The notes beneath the pieces were generated by a model. The model ran no database searches. It was given only the letters and a program-made list of their open reading frames with translations, and was not told where the DNA came from. Shown here piece by piece: positions 9,676 through 18,488 of a DNA stretch of 64,000 nt. A program made the translations under genes and the position numbers. Within the stretch, counting starts at the first letter, position 1; every line of letters begins with the position of its first letter. Origin of the DNA: Mycobacterium montefiorense (GTDB lineage Bacteria; Actinomycetota; Actinomycetes; Mycobacteriales; Mycobacteriaceae); the NCBI RefSeq assembly GCF_003112775.1, contig NZ_BFCH01000007.1:180413-244412 (forward strand), in the 5' to 3' direction.

Positions 9676-10814
9676 GCGGTCCGCTGGGCGGCGTCCGCAT
9701 CGTGATGATGGGAGGCCTGGGGCCAGCACCATTTTGCGGGATGTTGTTGGGCGACTTGGGCGCAAACGTCATCCGCGTCGACCCCGTTGCGGGCGTGGAC
9801 GGTCCACTCCCCATCGACTACACGGTCCGCCGCAGCCAGCGGTCCCTTGCCGCCGACGTGAAGGATCCCCGCGGCAGGGATATCGTGCACCGGCTGGTCG
9901 CCGACGCCGACGCATTCGTCGACGTCTACCGCCCGGGTGTGGCCGAGCGGCTGGGCATCGGCCCGGACGCGCTGCGAACCCGAAATCCGCGTCTTGTCTA
10001 CGCCCGGATGACTGGCTATGGGCAGGACGGACCGCTGTCCGGTCACGCCGGCCACGACATCAATTACCTCGCACTGGCCGGTGCGCTGCGCGGCATCGGC
10101 ACCGCCGAATCACCGATTCCGCCACTTAATTTGGTCGGGGACTACGGCGGCGGCGGAATGCTCCTGGCGGTCGGCCTGCTCAGCGCCATTCTCGAGGCCC
10201 GCGACTCCGGTGAAGGTCAGGTACTCGACGTCGCCATGGTCGATGGCGTCGCCACGCTGCTGGCCCCTTACTTCGGGATGGTGCCCGCCGGCACCTGGCG
10301 CGACCGTCGCCAGGACAACCTGCTCGACGGTGCCGCACATTTCTACGGCACGTATGCCACCGCGGACGGCCGCCATATCGCCGTAGGCGCAATGGAACCC
10401 AAGTTCTATGCCGAACTCTGCGATCGCCTTGGCGTCGACGTTCCTCACGACGACGACGAACCGGCCGGCTGGGCCGCACACCGCACGGCGCTGGCTACAC
10501 GCTTCGCCGAGAAGTCGCGCGCCGAGTGGGAACAACTCCTCGACTCACCGGGATGTTGTGCAACACCGGTTCTTTCGTTGTCAGAGGCGCCGCGGCATCC
10601 ACACCTGGTAGCCCGGGACACCTTCATCGAGGTGGATGGAATCACCCAGCCCGCGCCGTCGCCACGCTTCTCACGTACCCCGCCCGAGACGCCCTCGTCG
10701 CCGTCGTTGCCGGGCGATCACACGAACGCCCTACTGCACGAAATGGGATTCGATGAACACGCCGTCACCGAGCTCGTGAACGCCGGAGTGGTGGCGCAAA
10801 GCAACTCGCACTGA
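9672..10814 (+). CDS. Family III CoA-transferase / alpha-methylacyl-CoA racemase-like
   Basis: A 380-residue CaiB/BaiF-family protein close to alpha-methylacyl-CoA racemase. The racemase catalytic landmarks seem to be present: His in GHDINYLALAGAL, Asp in GDYGGGGM, Glu in GAMEPKFYAEL, and Arg in YRPGVAERLGIG. In racemases these epimerise 2-methyl-branched acyl-CoAs so that dehydrogenases can act. I start at GTG 9672, which overlaps the hydratase stop as GTGA and gives the familiar SGPLGGVRIV beginning; GTG 9663 is also open. Racemase activity would suggest a methyl-branched or terpenoid/steroid-like substrate for the cluster, but CoA transfer is equally possible. Confidence 0.88.
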   Translation: MSGPLGGVRIVMMGGLGPAPFCGMLLGDLGANVIRVDPVAGVDGPLPIDYTVRRSQRSLAADVKDPRGRDIVHRLVADADAFVDVYRPGVAERLGIGPDALRTRNPRLVYARMTGYGQDGPLSGHAGHDINYLALAGALRGIGTAESPIPPLNLVGDYGGGGMLLAVGLLSAILEARDSGEGQVLDVAMVDGVATLLAPYFGMVPAGTWRDRRQDNLLDGAAHFYGTYATADGRHIAVGAMEPKFYAELCDRLGVDVPHDDDEPAGWAAHRTALATRFAEKSRAEWEQLLDSPGCCATPVLSLSEAPRHPHLVARDTFIEVDGITQPAPSPRFSRTPPETPSSPSLPGDHTNALLHEMGFDEHAVTELVNAGVVAQSNSH

Positions 10815-10834
10815 CGAAATGAAGGGAATGAAAG

Positions 10835-12130
10835 ATGTCGTGGGATTTCTCCACTGATCCAGACTGGGCGCAACAACTCGAATGGGTCGAGGATTTCGTG
10901 CGCACCGAGTGCGAGCCCATCGACCTGATCGTCAAGGAGTCGCACGATCTGGGCGATCCGGTGCGCCAAGCGCTGATCCCACCACTGCAGGAGATCGTGA
11001 AGGACCGCGGACTGTGGGCCACCCACCTCGGCCCGCATCTGGGTGGCCCGGGCTACGGTCAGGTGAAACTGGCTCTGCTCAACGAGATTCTGGGTCGTTC
11101 GGAGTGCGCGCCGATCGTGTTCGGTTCCCAAGCTCCCGATTCCGGGAACAGCGAAATCCTCGCGCACTACGGCACGCCCGAACTGAAGTCGCGTTACCTC
11201 GAGCCGCTGCTGGACAACCGCATCGTGTCCTGCTTCTCGATGACCGAACCACAAGGCGGTGCGGACCCGAAGGTGTTCACCACGTCCGCGGTGCCCGACG
11301 GTGATCACTGGATCATCAACGGCGAGAAGTGGTTCTCGTCGTTTGCCTCGATGGCGTCGTTCCTCATCGTGATGGCGATGACGGACCCCGATGCAGCTCC
11401 CTACCAGCGCTACTCGATGTTCGTCGTCCCGGGCGACACACCCGGCATCAACGTGATGCGCGACGTCGGACTCGGCTACCAGCCACTCGGCGGCGGGCGC
11501 GAGGGATACGTCCGTTACGAGAACGTGCGGGTGCCGGCCGATCACATGCTGGGCCCGCGGGGCGGAGCATTTGTCGTGGCGCAAACCCGCCTGGGCGGCG
11601 GGCGCATTCATCACGCGATGCGCACCGTCGGCTTGGTGCGACGGATCTTCGACATGATCTGTGAACGGGCCGTGTCGCGCCACACCCAGGGCGAGGCGCT
11701 GTCCAACAAGCAACTCGTGCAGGAGATGATCGCCGACTCGTGGATGGAGATCGAGGCGTTTCGGCTACTCACCCTTCAAACCGCTTGGAAGATTGACCAA
11801 TTCAACGACTACAAGGCGGTGCGCGCCGACATCTCCGCGGTCAAGGCGATGATGCAGAAGGTGCTGCACGACGTGTCGGCGCGGGCACTGCAACTCCACG
11901 GATCCTTGGGTACCACGCATGAGATGCCGTTCGTGCAGTATCTGGTGGAGTCTTTTGTACTCGGCCTCGCCGACGGCCCGACCGAAGTGCACAAGGTGAC
12001 GCTGGCCCGCCTACTACTCAAAGACCGCGAGCCCGCGCCGGATCTGTTTCCCTCCGAACACCTGCTGCGGCTGCGTGCGGCCGCCGAGGCCAAGTTCGCC
12101 GACAAGCTGGCCGCCATCCCCCGCGGCTAG
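10835..12130 (+). CDS. Acyl-CoA dehydrogenase (FadE-like)
   Basis: A 431-residue flavin acyl-CoA dehydrogenase. FSMTEPQGGADP and the following WIINGEKWFSS are the flavin- and acyl-binding signatures. LHGSLGTTHEMP and DGPTEVHK close the C-terminal domain, where the Glu is the likely catalytic base. It would oxidise acyl-CoA to 2-enoyl-CoA, passing electrons to ETF. The length fits the longer mycobacterial FadE proteins. Start ATG 10835 follows an AAGGGAATG purine tract; the gap from the CoA-transferase is 20 bases, so it ends that operon. It converges on the porin gene with three bases between stops. Confidence 0.92.
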   Translation: MSWDFSTDPDWAQQLEWVEDFVRTECEPIDLIVKESHDLGDPVRQALIPPLQEIVKDRGLWATHLGPHLGGPGYGQVKLALLNEILGRSECAPIVFGSQAPDSGNSEILAHYGTPELKSRYLEPLLDNRIVSCFSMTEPQGGADPKVFTTSAVPDGDHWIINGEKWFSSFASMASFLIVMAMTDPDAAPYQRYSMFVVPGDTPGINVMRDVGLGYQPLGGGREGYVRYENVRVPADHMLGPRGGAFVVAQTRLGGGRIHHAMRTVGLVRRIFDMICERAVSRHTQGEALSNKQLVQEMIADSWMEIEAFRLLTLQTAWKIDQFNDYKAVRADISAVKAMMQKVLHDVSARALQLHGSLGTTHEMPFVQYLVESFVLGLADGPTEVHKVTLARLLLKDREPAPDLFPSEHLLRLRAAAEAKFADKLAAIPRG

Positions 12131-12133
12131 CCC

Positions 12134-12832
12134 TCAGACGGCTGTGGTGACACCTACGTAGGACAGCACCACGTCGGAAAGATCGGTCACCCGGGTCAGC
12201 GTGGCGTAGGAGCGAATGAACGACTGGCCCACGCAGCCGTCGATCTTGACGTGGAAGTTGCTGATCATCACCCACGGATTCGCGCCCCGGAACTGCTTTT
12301 TGACTACCGGTACGACGATCACGAAGCCGGGCTTGAGCCCCACATTGATCGAACCGCCCATCGGGGCGGAAATCACCGGCAGGAGGGTTCCCGGTATGGG
12401 AAACGCGCCCGTGAAACCCAGCGACGGGGTAAGCCCGGCGTTGCCGCCCACCTCGACACCATTGGACGTGCTCATGTCGATTCCACAACCGATCTCGTAA
12501 CCCACTTCGAGGATGCCCTGGGCTTGTTCGGGCCCCCTTAGCGAACCGACGAATACTCCGCTCGAGAGGTACTCCCGGGACGAGATCGCGGTCGTCAGCG
12601 GTGAGACGGGCACCTGGGCCTCGTCCTTGGCGCCGAGGCCCAGGCTCCAGCCATCGGGTGTCGTGATCGTTGCCGGAGGATTCGAGGCCACCGGCCCGCC
12701 GGCCGGTGCCGCAGCGGCAGCGACGGACTCGGTGTCGGGATCCCCTCCCGCCGTGGGAGCCATGATCACGGACATGGCCACGCACACGGCAAATACGCCG
12801 GCGCGACGCAAGACCAGGGCTTTCCCCCTCAC
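12134..12832 (-). CDS. MspA-family porin
   Basis: A secreted protein of about 232 residues with a hydrophobic signal segment (FAVCVAMSVIMAPTAGG), an Ala/Pro-rich linker and then the MspA fold. Recognisable blocks are DGWSLGLGAKDE, LEVGYEIGCGID, the glycine-rich strand near GGNAGLTPSLG, and VGLKPGFV. MspA-type octamers form the main water-filled channels of the outer membrane in many non-tuberculous mycobacteria. The linker makes this member slightly longer than classical MspA. The start is uncertain: GTG 12832 or GTG 12838 precede the signal peptide closely, while the frame remains open up to 12943. M. tuberculosis lacks this family. Confidence 0.88.
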   Translation of the reverse strand: MRGKALVLRRAGVFAVCVAMSVIMAPTAGGDPDTESVAAAAAPAGGPVASNPPATITTPDGWSLGLGAKDEAQVPVSPLTTAISSREYLSSGVFVGSLRGPEQAQGILEVGYEIGCGIDMSTSNGVEVGGNAGLTPSLGFTGAFPIPGTLLPVISAPMGGSINVGLKPGFVIVVPVVKKQFRGANPWVMISNFHVKIDGCVGQSFIRSYATLTRVTDLSDVVLSYVGVTTAV

Positions 12833-13012
12833 GGGCACCAACGTATGCGCCGTGACATTCGAGCCGGGGAATTTGCTGGCCGATCCGGCAGAGTTGTTGC
12901 GCGTTCGTAATTGATATGCGATGCGGCCTCGGCACGCTGGCATTGGCCCCTATAGCCAGCCACCGGCTAAAATTGCAGGAGGCTGACACAAGGCAACGAC
13001 AGAGAGGGCGCT

Positions 13013-13267
13013 ATGAAAGCTCGTGCGTGTGCTCGCGGACTGGTAGCCGGTGCGATCAGCGTCGTTGCCCTCTGCAGCGGTACCGGGCTGGCACAGGCGG
13101 ATCCCGACGGCCCTACCCCGATTCCAGTTATCCCAGAACTCGGTCAATTCGACACGATTGACGCGCCCTCGATATTCACGAATCCGGCGGACCGTGGCCG
13201 CCCAATAGAGAAGAACTGGGACGGTGTCGGAATGTATTGCCAGAATATTTTCATTCGGTGCGGGTAA
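13013..13267 (+). CDS. Small secreted mycobacterial protein (84 aa)
   Basis: An 84-residue protein with a clear Sec signal peptide: a basic start, the hydrophobic core GLVAGAISVVALCSG and a cleavage site near AQADPDG. The mature part is about 53 residues, proline-rich at first, with two cysteines near the C-terminus (MYCQNIFIRCG) that could form one disulfide. A GAGAGGG-type ribosome site precedes ATG 13013. I do not recognise a function; the family looks restricted to mycobacteria. It is divergent from the porin gene, sharing an intergenic region of 180 bases, and converges on the APH-like gene. Confidence 0.8.
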   Translation: MKARACARGLVAGAISVVALCSGTGLAQADPDGPTPIPVIPELGQFDTIDAPSIFTNPADRGRPIEKNWDGVGMYCQNIFIRCG

Positions 13268-13283
13268 CCGACCTCCCGTCGGC

Positions 13284-14243
13284 TTAGTCCACAATCGACC
13301 GGGCACGGGTCAACAGCCTCGGCAACGTTGATGCCATGGCTTCCCATTCTTCGCGCGGGGCACGCCTTCGGCGGTTGTGCTTGACGATCAGCGACCAGGT
13401 GGCCGCCGACTTGAAACATGCCAGCGCGCTGAACCAGGCGAGGTCGGCGACCTCGTACCCCAGTTCGCGTTGGTAGATCTCGGCGAGTTCGGCAATCGGC
13501 GGTGCGATACCGGCCGGGGCCGCAACGCGTCGGTACGTCTCGGGGTCGCAGTTGATCAGAAACCAGCCCGCATCGATGCGCGGATCACCGATCGACCAGA
13601 TCTCCCAATCGATTACCGCGTTGACGCTGGCTCCGACGGCCATCAGGTTGCCCAGCCGGAAGTCACCGTGCACCACGCTCGACCCGATAGCCGTTGGCGC
13701 ACAATGCAATAATGCGTCGCGTACGCTCTGCCAGCCGGGAACCAGCGCCGCATCGACGGTCTGCAACGTCTGGCACCAGCGCTCGACTTCCGAGACCGGC
13801 TCGACGACCGGTTCCCCGCGCAGCCCGAGGTCGCCCGGTGACAAACTGTGCAATGCGGCCATCGCTCGGCATGCGTTGCGGTAGCGCTCGACCACCTCGG
13901 GTGCCGGTGCGCAACCGTCGAACAGCGGCTCGGCGGAGTCGCCGTCGACGTGTGACATCACGAACAGCGGAGGGATGGCGGGCGGATCCCCCGGCTCCTC
14001 CCATAGCACCTCAGGAACCGGAACCCGAGTCCCGGCAAGCGCTTTGAGGATGCGGGCCTGCCGCAGCACATCCCGGTGCGCGATCGGCTCAACGCCTGGC
14101 GGGGCGAGCTTGATCACCACTGGCCTGCCGGATCGCGCGCCGCGAAAGGTCAAGCCGGAGGCACCGCCGGCCAACGCGGTGACGTCGGTGATGTCGGCAG
14201 CCGCGAGCCGGTTTCGCAGCTCGTCGAGGTCGACCTCGACCAT
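13284..14243 (-). CDS. Aminoglycoside-phosphotransferase-like kinase family protein
   Basis: A 319-residue protein kinase-like fold of the APH/choline-kinase group. The Brenner motif HGDFRLGN supplies the catalytic Asp, and IDWEIWSIGDPRID carries the metal-binding Asp; the N-lobe has a glycine-rich GGASGLTF and the VVIKL lysine. Mycobacterial members of this type often sit beside acyl-CoA dehydrogenases or SDRs and are thought to phosphorylate small metabolites, not antibiotics. Its ATG (14243) shares one base with the stop of the upstream SDR gene (TGATG), so the two are translationally coupled. The substrate is unknown. Confidence 0.88.
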   Translation of the reverse strand: MVEVDLDELRNRLAAADITDVTALAGGASGLTFRGARSGRPVVIKLAPPGVEPIAHRDVLRQARILKALAGTRVPVPEVLWEEPGDPPAIPPLFVMSHVDGDSAEPLFDGCAPAPEVVERYRNACRAMAALHSLSPGDLGLRGEPVVEPVSEVERWCQTLQTVDAALVPGWQSVRDALLHCAPTAIGSSVVHGDFRLGNLMAVGASVNAVIDWEIWSIGDPRIDAGWFLINCDPETYRRVAAPAGIAPPIAELAEIYQRELGYEVADLAWFSALACFKSAATWSLIVKHNRRRRAPREEWEAMASTLPRLLTRARSIVD

Positions 14244-15043
14244 CAGCCGGCGGACGCAAACCAGCCGACCTCGGCGAGGAAGGCCTGGGTATGGGCGACA
14301 CGACCGGTAAGGGTTTTCGGATTTCCCGTGCACAACCGGTACGCGGTCTCGGTGATCAGCTCGATATCCTCGGTGTCGACTTTGGCGAGATCGAGGGTGC
14401 CCGCGCCCGGGGTCGCCACGGGATGGGAAGGAGCGGCGGCATTGACGGCGATACCATCGTCGTACAATTCCGCGGCAAGGCTTTTCGTCAGTCGGTTGAG
14501 CGCGGCCTTGGCTGTGCCGTAAATCCCGAAGCCGGCGGTTCGGTCGAATTCGGAGAACGGTGGCCCGGGCGGTAAGTCGCCGCCGACCGAGGTCAGGTTC
14601 AGAATCCAGCCCCGACCGCGCTCGCGCATCGCGGGAATTGCCAACTGGCACAGATGCAATGGCCCAAGGACGTGCATCTCCATCATCAGCCGGGCACGCC
14701 GCTCGGGAAACCCGTCGAGCGGCCGCAGGAAGGTGACCGCGGCGTTGTTCACCAGGATGTCCGGGGCGCCAGCGGCATCCACCACCTCGACGAACAGCCG
14801 TTCGCGTTCCTCGGGTTGGGACAGATCCGCTTGGACGGCAACAGCCCGCCCGCCCGCGGCGACGATCTCATCGACGGTCTCGCGCAGTGACCCGTGGTAT
14901 TTGGGATCGGGGTCCATCGTTCGGGCGGTCAGCGCGACCGCGGCACCCTGCGCGGCAAGCCGCGCGGCGATTGCCTTACCCAATCCGCGGCTGCTGCCGG
15001 TGACCAGGGCCACCATCCCGTCGCATCGTTGGTTGGCGCTCAT
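14243..15043 (-). CDS. Short-chain dehydrogenase/reductase
   Basis: A 266-residue classical SDR. The cofactor motif is TGSSRGLG near residue 15, NNAA lies near residue 99, the catalytic Ser is in LNLTSVGG, and the active-site pair is in YGTAKAALN. ATG 15043 is preceded by a strong AGGAGG. It forms a two-gene operon with the APH-like kinase, which starts on its stop codon. It probably oxidises or reduces a hydroxyl/keto group on the compound handled by the kinase; neither is identified. An imperfect inverted repeat upstream (15083-15099) may be an operator. Confidence 0.9.
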   Translation of the reverse strand: MSANQRCDGMVALVTGSSRGLGKAIAARLAAQGAAVALTARTMDPDPKYHGSLRETVDEIVAAGGRAVAVQADLSQPEERERLFVEVVDAAGAPDILVNNAAVTFLRPLDGFPERRARLMMEMHVLGPLHLCQLAIPAMRERGRGWILNLTSVGGDLPPGPPFSEFDRTAGFGIYGTAKAALNRLTKSLAAELYDDGIAVNAAAPSHPVATPGAGTLDLAKVDTEDIELITETAYRLCTGNPKTLTGRVAHTQAFLAEVGWFASAG

Positions 15044-15082
15044 CGTCGACCTCCTCGGGACGGTCCGCTAAACGGAAATGCC

Positions 15083-15099
15083 TTCTCCAAACTAGAGAA
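15083..15099. promoter_or_regulatory. Short inverted repeat upstream of the SDR-kinase operon
   Basis: TTCTC and GAGAA arms are separated by seven bases, 40 bases upstream of the SDR start. Read on the minus strand, the right part contains TTTGGAGA, the same octamer as in the large palindrome at 7571-7605. A shared TetR-type operator half-site is possible but unproven. Confidence 0.3.
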
Positions 15100-15221
15100 C
15101 GCCATTATCACTGATCGATGCGAAGCGCAGGCACCGCCCCCCGGCATCGTGGCTCAAATCGTGGGGATCGTGTCGTTTCAGCCACTCACCAGATGGCGGC
15201 GGCGACCCTAATGTTCTCGCT

Positions 15222-15857
15222 ATGCAGGTCATTTCCGCTCTCGCCGACACCGCCGTCGCACAGGCCGCCATCCGGTTGGCGCAGTCGACCGAGTCGCCGT
15301 CAGTGTTCAACCACAGCGTGCGCAGTTATCTGTTCGGCGAACTGATCGCCGCACGCGAGGGAATGCGCCCTCGCGCGGACTACGACGGGGACACCCTGTT
15401 TTTGGGATGCGTCCTGCACGACCTGGGCGCTGGCTCCGCGGCGCTCGGCAAGCAGCGGTTCGAAGTCGAAGGCGCCGACCTCGCGGCCGCGCTGCTGACC
15501 GAACACGGCTGCGAGCGCGCGCTGGTGGACGGCGTGTGGGAGGCCATTGCCCTACACACCTCGATGGGCATCGCCGACCGGCGGGGCGCGCTGTGCCACC
15601 TGGTGCGCAGCGGTGTGGGTGCGGATTTCGGCCGCGACGCCGAATTCATCGACGACGAAATCGCGGCCACGATCCACGCCCGCTATCCACGGTTAGCGAT
15701 GGCGCGCACGCTGATGGACGCGATCGCCGCGCAGGCAGAGCGCAGCCCCGAGGCGGCGCCGCCCTACACATTTCCCAGCCAGGTGCTGCAGGAGCGCCAG
15801 ACCGACGGCGTCACCCTGCTGGAATTAGCGGCCTCGCAGGGTCGGTGGGGCAACTGA
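15222..15857 (+). CDS. HD-domain hydrolase
   Basis: A 211-residue HD-domain protein. A first histidine lies in FNHSVRSYLFG, the HD pair in CVLHDLG, and a further histidine in AIALHTSMG. This pattern (H...HD...H) coordinates one or two metals in HD phosphohydrolases and in cyanamide-hydratase-like members, which this protein resembles in length. No ribosome site is evident before ATG 15222, and the preceding bases are compatible with a short-leader transcript. It is divergent from the SDR-kinase operon and converges on the DoxX gene. The substrate is unknown. Confidence 0.85.
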   Translation: MQVISALADTAVAQAAIRLAQSTESPSVFNHSVRSYLFGELIAAREGMRPRADYDGDTLFLGCVLHDLGAGSAALGKQRFEVEGADLAAALLTEHGCERALVDGVWEAIALHTSMGIADRRGALCHLVRSGVGADFGRDAEFIDDEIAATIHARYPRLAMARTLMDAIAAQAERSPEAAPPYTFPSQVLQERQTDGVTLLELAASQGRWGN

Positions 15858-15862
15858 TCTGA

Positions 15863-16282
15863 TCAGCGTTTGCGCCAGGCGTCAACCGAGTAGCGGCCCC
15901 CGCCGACGAACACCAACAGCAAGAAACCAAAGCTGAACAGGATCGCCGGGGTTCCGGCATTGCCGGCCGGTGGGTCACCGATCGGCCACACCGAACGCGG
16001 TTGATGCATCCAGAAGTACGCGACCGCCATGTGACCGGAGGCGATGAATGCGGCTGGGCGAGTGAATAATCCGGCGCAGATCAGTAGCCCAGCAACGAAT
16101 TCGATGAGTCCCGCATACCAGCTGGGCCATGCTCCCAACGGCACGGGCGCGGGTGGCCGGACGGGCCAGCCGAACAGGAGCATCGAGCCGTAGCAGGCGA
16201 ACAGGAACCCGTAGACCAACCGGAACAGGCTCACCGCGGCTGGCGTGTAGCGCGTCAGGCGGTCGTTGAGACTCGTCGTCAT
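15863..16282 (-). CDS. DoxX-family membrane protein
   Basis: A 139-residue membrane protein with four predicted helices: RLVYGFLFACYGSMLLFGW, the AGLIEFVAGLLICAGLF segment, AAFIASGHMAVAYFW and the ILFSFGFLLLVFVGGG end. The pattern of a Gly-rich second helix with Glu, and a third helix after it, is that of the DoxX family. Members of this family have been linked to thiol/redox membrane complexes in mycobacteria. It is isolated between the HD gene (convergent) and mmr (divergent), with about 75 bases to mmr. No strong Shine-Dalgarno is visible. Confidence 0.85.
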   Translation of the reverse strand: MTTSLNDRLTRYTPAAVSLFRLVYGFLFACYGSMLLFGWPVRPPAPVPLGAWPSWYAGLIEFVAGLLICAGLFTRPAAFIASGHMAVAYFWMHQPRSVWPIGDPPAGNAGTPAILFSFGFLLLVFVGGGRYSVDAWRKR

Positions 16283-16356
16283 AGCGCCACGTTACGGCCG
16301 ACGGCCCAGTGAGCGTCGCGACCACGAGGTCGTGCGGGTGGTGTAAACACGTCCGT

Positions 16357-16695
16357 ATGCAAGGAGGCGCACTGACATACCTGCTCCTGTTCGGCGCGAT
16401 CGCCGCGGAGGTGGTGTCGACGAGCCTGCTCAAGAGCACCGAAGGCTTCAGCCGTTTATGGCCGACCGTGATTTGCCTGCTCGGCTACGGCGCCTCTTTC
16501 GCGCTGCTGGCCTGGTCGATCCAGCGCGGTATGCAGACAGACGTCGCCTACGCGTTGTGGTCGGCGATCGGTACGGCGGTGATCGTGCTGATCGCCGTGC
16601 TGTTCCTGGGCTCGCCGATCTCCGTGGCGAAAGTCGTCGGCGTCGGGCTGATCATCGTGGGCGTGATTATGTTGAACTTGTCCGGCGCCCACTGA
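16357..16695 (+). CDS. mmr: Mmr-type small multidrug resistance efflux pump
   Basis: A four-helix SMR-family drug/proton antiporter. The essential glutamate is in AIAAEVVSTSLLKSTEGF in helix 1, and the rest follows M. tuberculosis Mmr closely (SIQRGMQTDVAYALWSAIG, then FLGSPIS). The ATG at 16357 has no ribosome site and gives 112 residues. An in-frame CTG at 16372 is preceded four bases upstream by a perfect AGGAGG and would give 107 residues, the length I recall for M. tuberculosis Mmr. I keep the ATG as the conventional start but think CTG is quite possible. The 3' end overlaps the convergent hydrolase gene by 29 bases. Confidence 0.93.
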   Translation: MQGGALTYLLLFGAIAAEVVSTSLLKSTEGFSRLWPTVICLLGYGASFALLAWSIQRGMQTDVAYALWSAIGTAVIVLIAVLFLGSPISVAKVVGVGLIIVGVIMLNLSGAH

Positions 16696-17617
16696 GAGCG
16701 ACGACGCCTTCCGTCCACGCGAGCAGTCGCCGCCACAGCCGGTGCCGGCTCGATGCCATGTTGTGACAGTGTGCGCTGCCGGCCACCACCAACGTGGTGA
16801 TGTCGGGGCTACTGCAATACAGGGCGGCCTCGGCGCGCGGGTTCGGCGAGACGTCCACCACGCCATAGCCGAGCAGGACCGGGACATCGATCAGCGCGGC
16901 GTGCTGGGCGACAACGCCGGGAATCATGGCCGTGCCAAATACCCGCGGCACCACCGATTTCGCGGTTACGATGTCGGCTTCCACCACATCGGCGGGAACA
17001 TCGTCGAGGTGAAACCAACCCTGTAAGTGTTCGCGCGGGCCTTCGAAATACGCTTCGGGAAGAGCCGAAAGGATCTCTTGCGCAAGCGCCGCGCGGCCGT
17101 CCGCAGTGGCGGCGCGGGCAATGAATGCCGGGTCCAAGTTCAGCGGTGCGACGTGCTGATTGGTGCATCCGAAATTCGCGAGCCCTGCGTAGCTGGAGAA
17201 CAGCGCTTGCTGGGTGATCGCTAGATAACCGCCCAGCGAATGCGCTACCGCGATGGGCGGCGCGTGGTTACCGGTTGCGGCGGGCAGCACGGCGACGGCG
17301 CGGGCGAGCGCGGTGGCGATATCGGTGAAGCCGAAATCGCGTGCCGGCTTTGAGCTTTCGCCGGTGCCCAACGGGTCGACCGTCAGGACGGCATAGCCGT
17401 TCTCGGTGACGAAGTCGGCGAAACTGTATCCGCTGTGGCCGACAACGCGCAGGTCCCAGTATTCGCGGCTGTAGGTGCCGCCGGGCAGGCAGACGAGCAG
17501 CGCGCGGGCTGCGATGCCGTTGCGTGCCGGGTAGTAAGTCGCGGCCAGCGAGGCCTGCTCCCCGACCACGTCGCTGACGTCGAAACGCATCGGCGTTCGG
17601 ACGTGGGCAGAAGTCAT
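16667..17617 (-). CDS. Alpha/beta hydrolase
   Basis: A 316-residue alpha/beta-hydrolase. The oxyanion region is LLVCLPGGTYSREYWD, the nucleophile elbow is AHSLGGYLA with Ser intact, an acid is probably in GYGVVDVSPNP, and the histidine is in GSAHCHNM. DPLGTGESSKP is a typical second strand loop. It therefore looks catalytically complete, unlike the hydrolase at 3287-4012. The substrate could be an ester or a lipid; context does not help. Its last 29 bases overlap the end of mmr on the opposite strand. Confidence 0.87.
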   Translation of the reverse strand: MTSAHVRTPMRFDVSDVVGEQASLAATYYPARNGIAARALLVCLPGGTYSREYWDLRVVGHSGYSFADFVTENGYAVLTVDPLGTGESSKPARDFGFTDIATALARAVAVLPAATGNHAPPIAVAHSLGGYLAITQQALFSSYAGLANFGCTNQHVAPLNLDPAFIARAATADGRAALAQEILSALPEAYFEGPREHLQGWFHLDDVPADVVEADIVTAKSVVPRVFGTAMIPGVVAQHAALIDVPVLLGYGVVDVSPNPRAEAALYCSSPDITTLVVAGSAHCHNMASSRHRLWRRLLAWTEGVVALSGRRTSST

Positions 17618-17743
17618 GGAGCATGACCCTAACGCGCGCCTCCACCTATCCGGACCAGGACTTCAAGAATTCGTGGAGGTCGGCAAGAGACCCTTTCCTG
17701 GACAGTCGCCGCACCGACGCGAAGCTCTGGAACAGGACACCGA

Positions 17744-18460
17744 ATGATCAGGATTGCGACCGTGGCCCGCAGCGCTGCCGTTGCGGTGCTGACCGGCGCG
17801 GCCGCCCTCGGGTTGGCGGTGGGCACAGCCCACGCCGCTCCGGGCGGCCCCGGCCTACCCAGCGGCGCGGGCACGCTCTACGGCGACCCCACCGCAGCCG
17901 CCCCGTTCTGGCGCTACCAGCAATACGACGACGACTGCGTGGAGATGGCGGTCGCCGACGTGGTCGGCGAACTGACCGGCAAGCAGCCCTCCGAGCCCGA
18001 GATCGTCAAACTGGCCCAAACGACTCCCAGCAGCGTTCACCCCGGGCCGATCTACACCAAGCCGAAGAAACACAAGAGCGGCGAGGGCACTTCATTCGAC
18101 GACGAACCGACGCTGTTGGCGCACTACGGAATCCGTGCCGAAAGCACCGACAAGCAAAGTGCCGCGACGACACACGTCCCAACCGGCCTGGTGGCGCTCG
18201 AGCAGGATCTGGCCAAGGGCCACAAGGTCATTGCCGGGGTCAACGCCGAAATCATCTGGGGCGAGCCCGTCGAGGACAAAAACTCGGACGGTGAGCCCAT
18301 GGCGAACCACGCCGTGGTGGTGACCGGTGTCGACACCGCGGCCGGAATCGTGCACCTCAACGACAGCGGCAGCGAGCAGGGCCGCGACGAGCAGGTCCCG
18401 ATCGACGTCTTCATGCGATCGTGGGACAGCGGTGACGACCAGATGACGGTCACCGGGTAG
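17744..18460 (+). CDS. Secreted C39-like (papain-fold) peptidase family protein
   Basis: A 238-residue exported protein with a signal peptide (AVAVLTGAAALGLAVGTAHA, then APGG). The mature part has the order Cys (YDDDCVEMAVADV), His (ANHAVVVTGVD) and Asn/Asp (HLNDSG), which is the layout of the C39-like papain-fold peptidases. A lysine-rich loop follows near residue 100. Such mycobacterial proteins are probably cell-envelope peptidases or inactive relatives. AGGA lies eight bases before ATG 17744. It is divergent from the hydrolase gene. The peptidase role is an inference from the Cys/His pattern. Confidence 0.75.
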   Translation: MIRIATVARSAAVAVLTGAAALGLAVGTAHAAPGGPGLPSGAGTLYGDPTAAAPFWRYQQYDDDCVEMAVADVVGELTGKQPSEPEIVKLAQTTPSSVHPGPIYTKPKKHKSGEGTSFDDEPTLLAHYGIRAESTDKQSAATTHVPTGLVALEQDLAKGHKVIAGVNAEIIWGEPVEDKNSDGEPMANHAVVVTGVDTAAGIVHLNDSGSEQGRDEQVPIDVFMRSWDSGDDQMTVTG

Positions 18461-18488
18461 TCGAGCGAGCTCGCTGTTGCCAGCTTGA

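Noticed and set aside
13268..13282. Small hairpin CCGAC-CTCCC-GTCGG between convergent genes
   Set aside because: The five-base stem is too short to call a terminator in a GC-rich genome.
13284..14243. Aminoglycoside resistance gene
   Set aside because: The kinase motifs fit, but mycobacterial members in SDR operons are metabolic; nothing indicates an antibiotic substrate.
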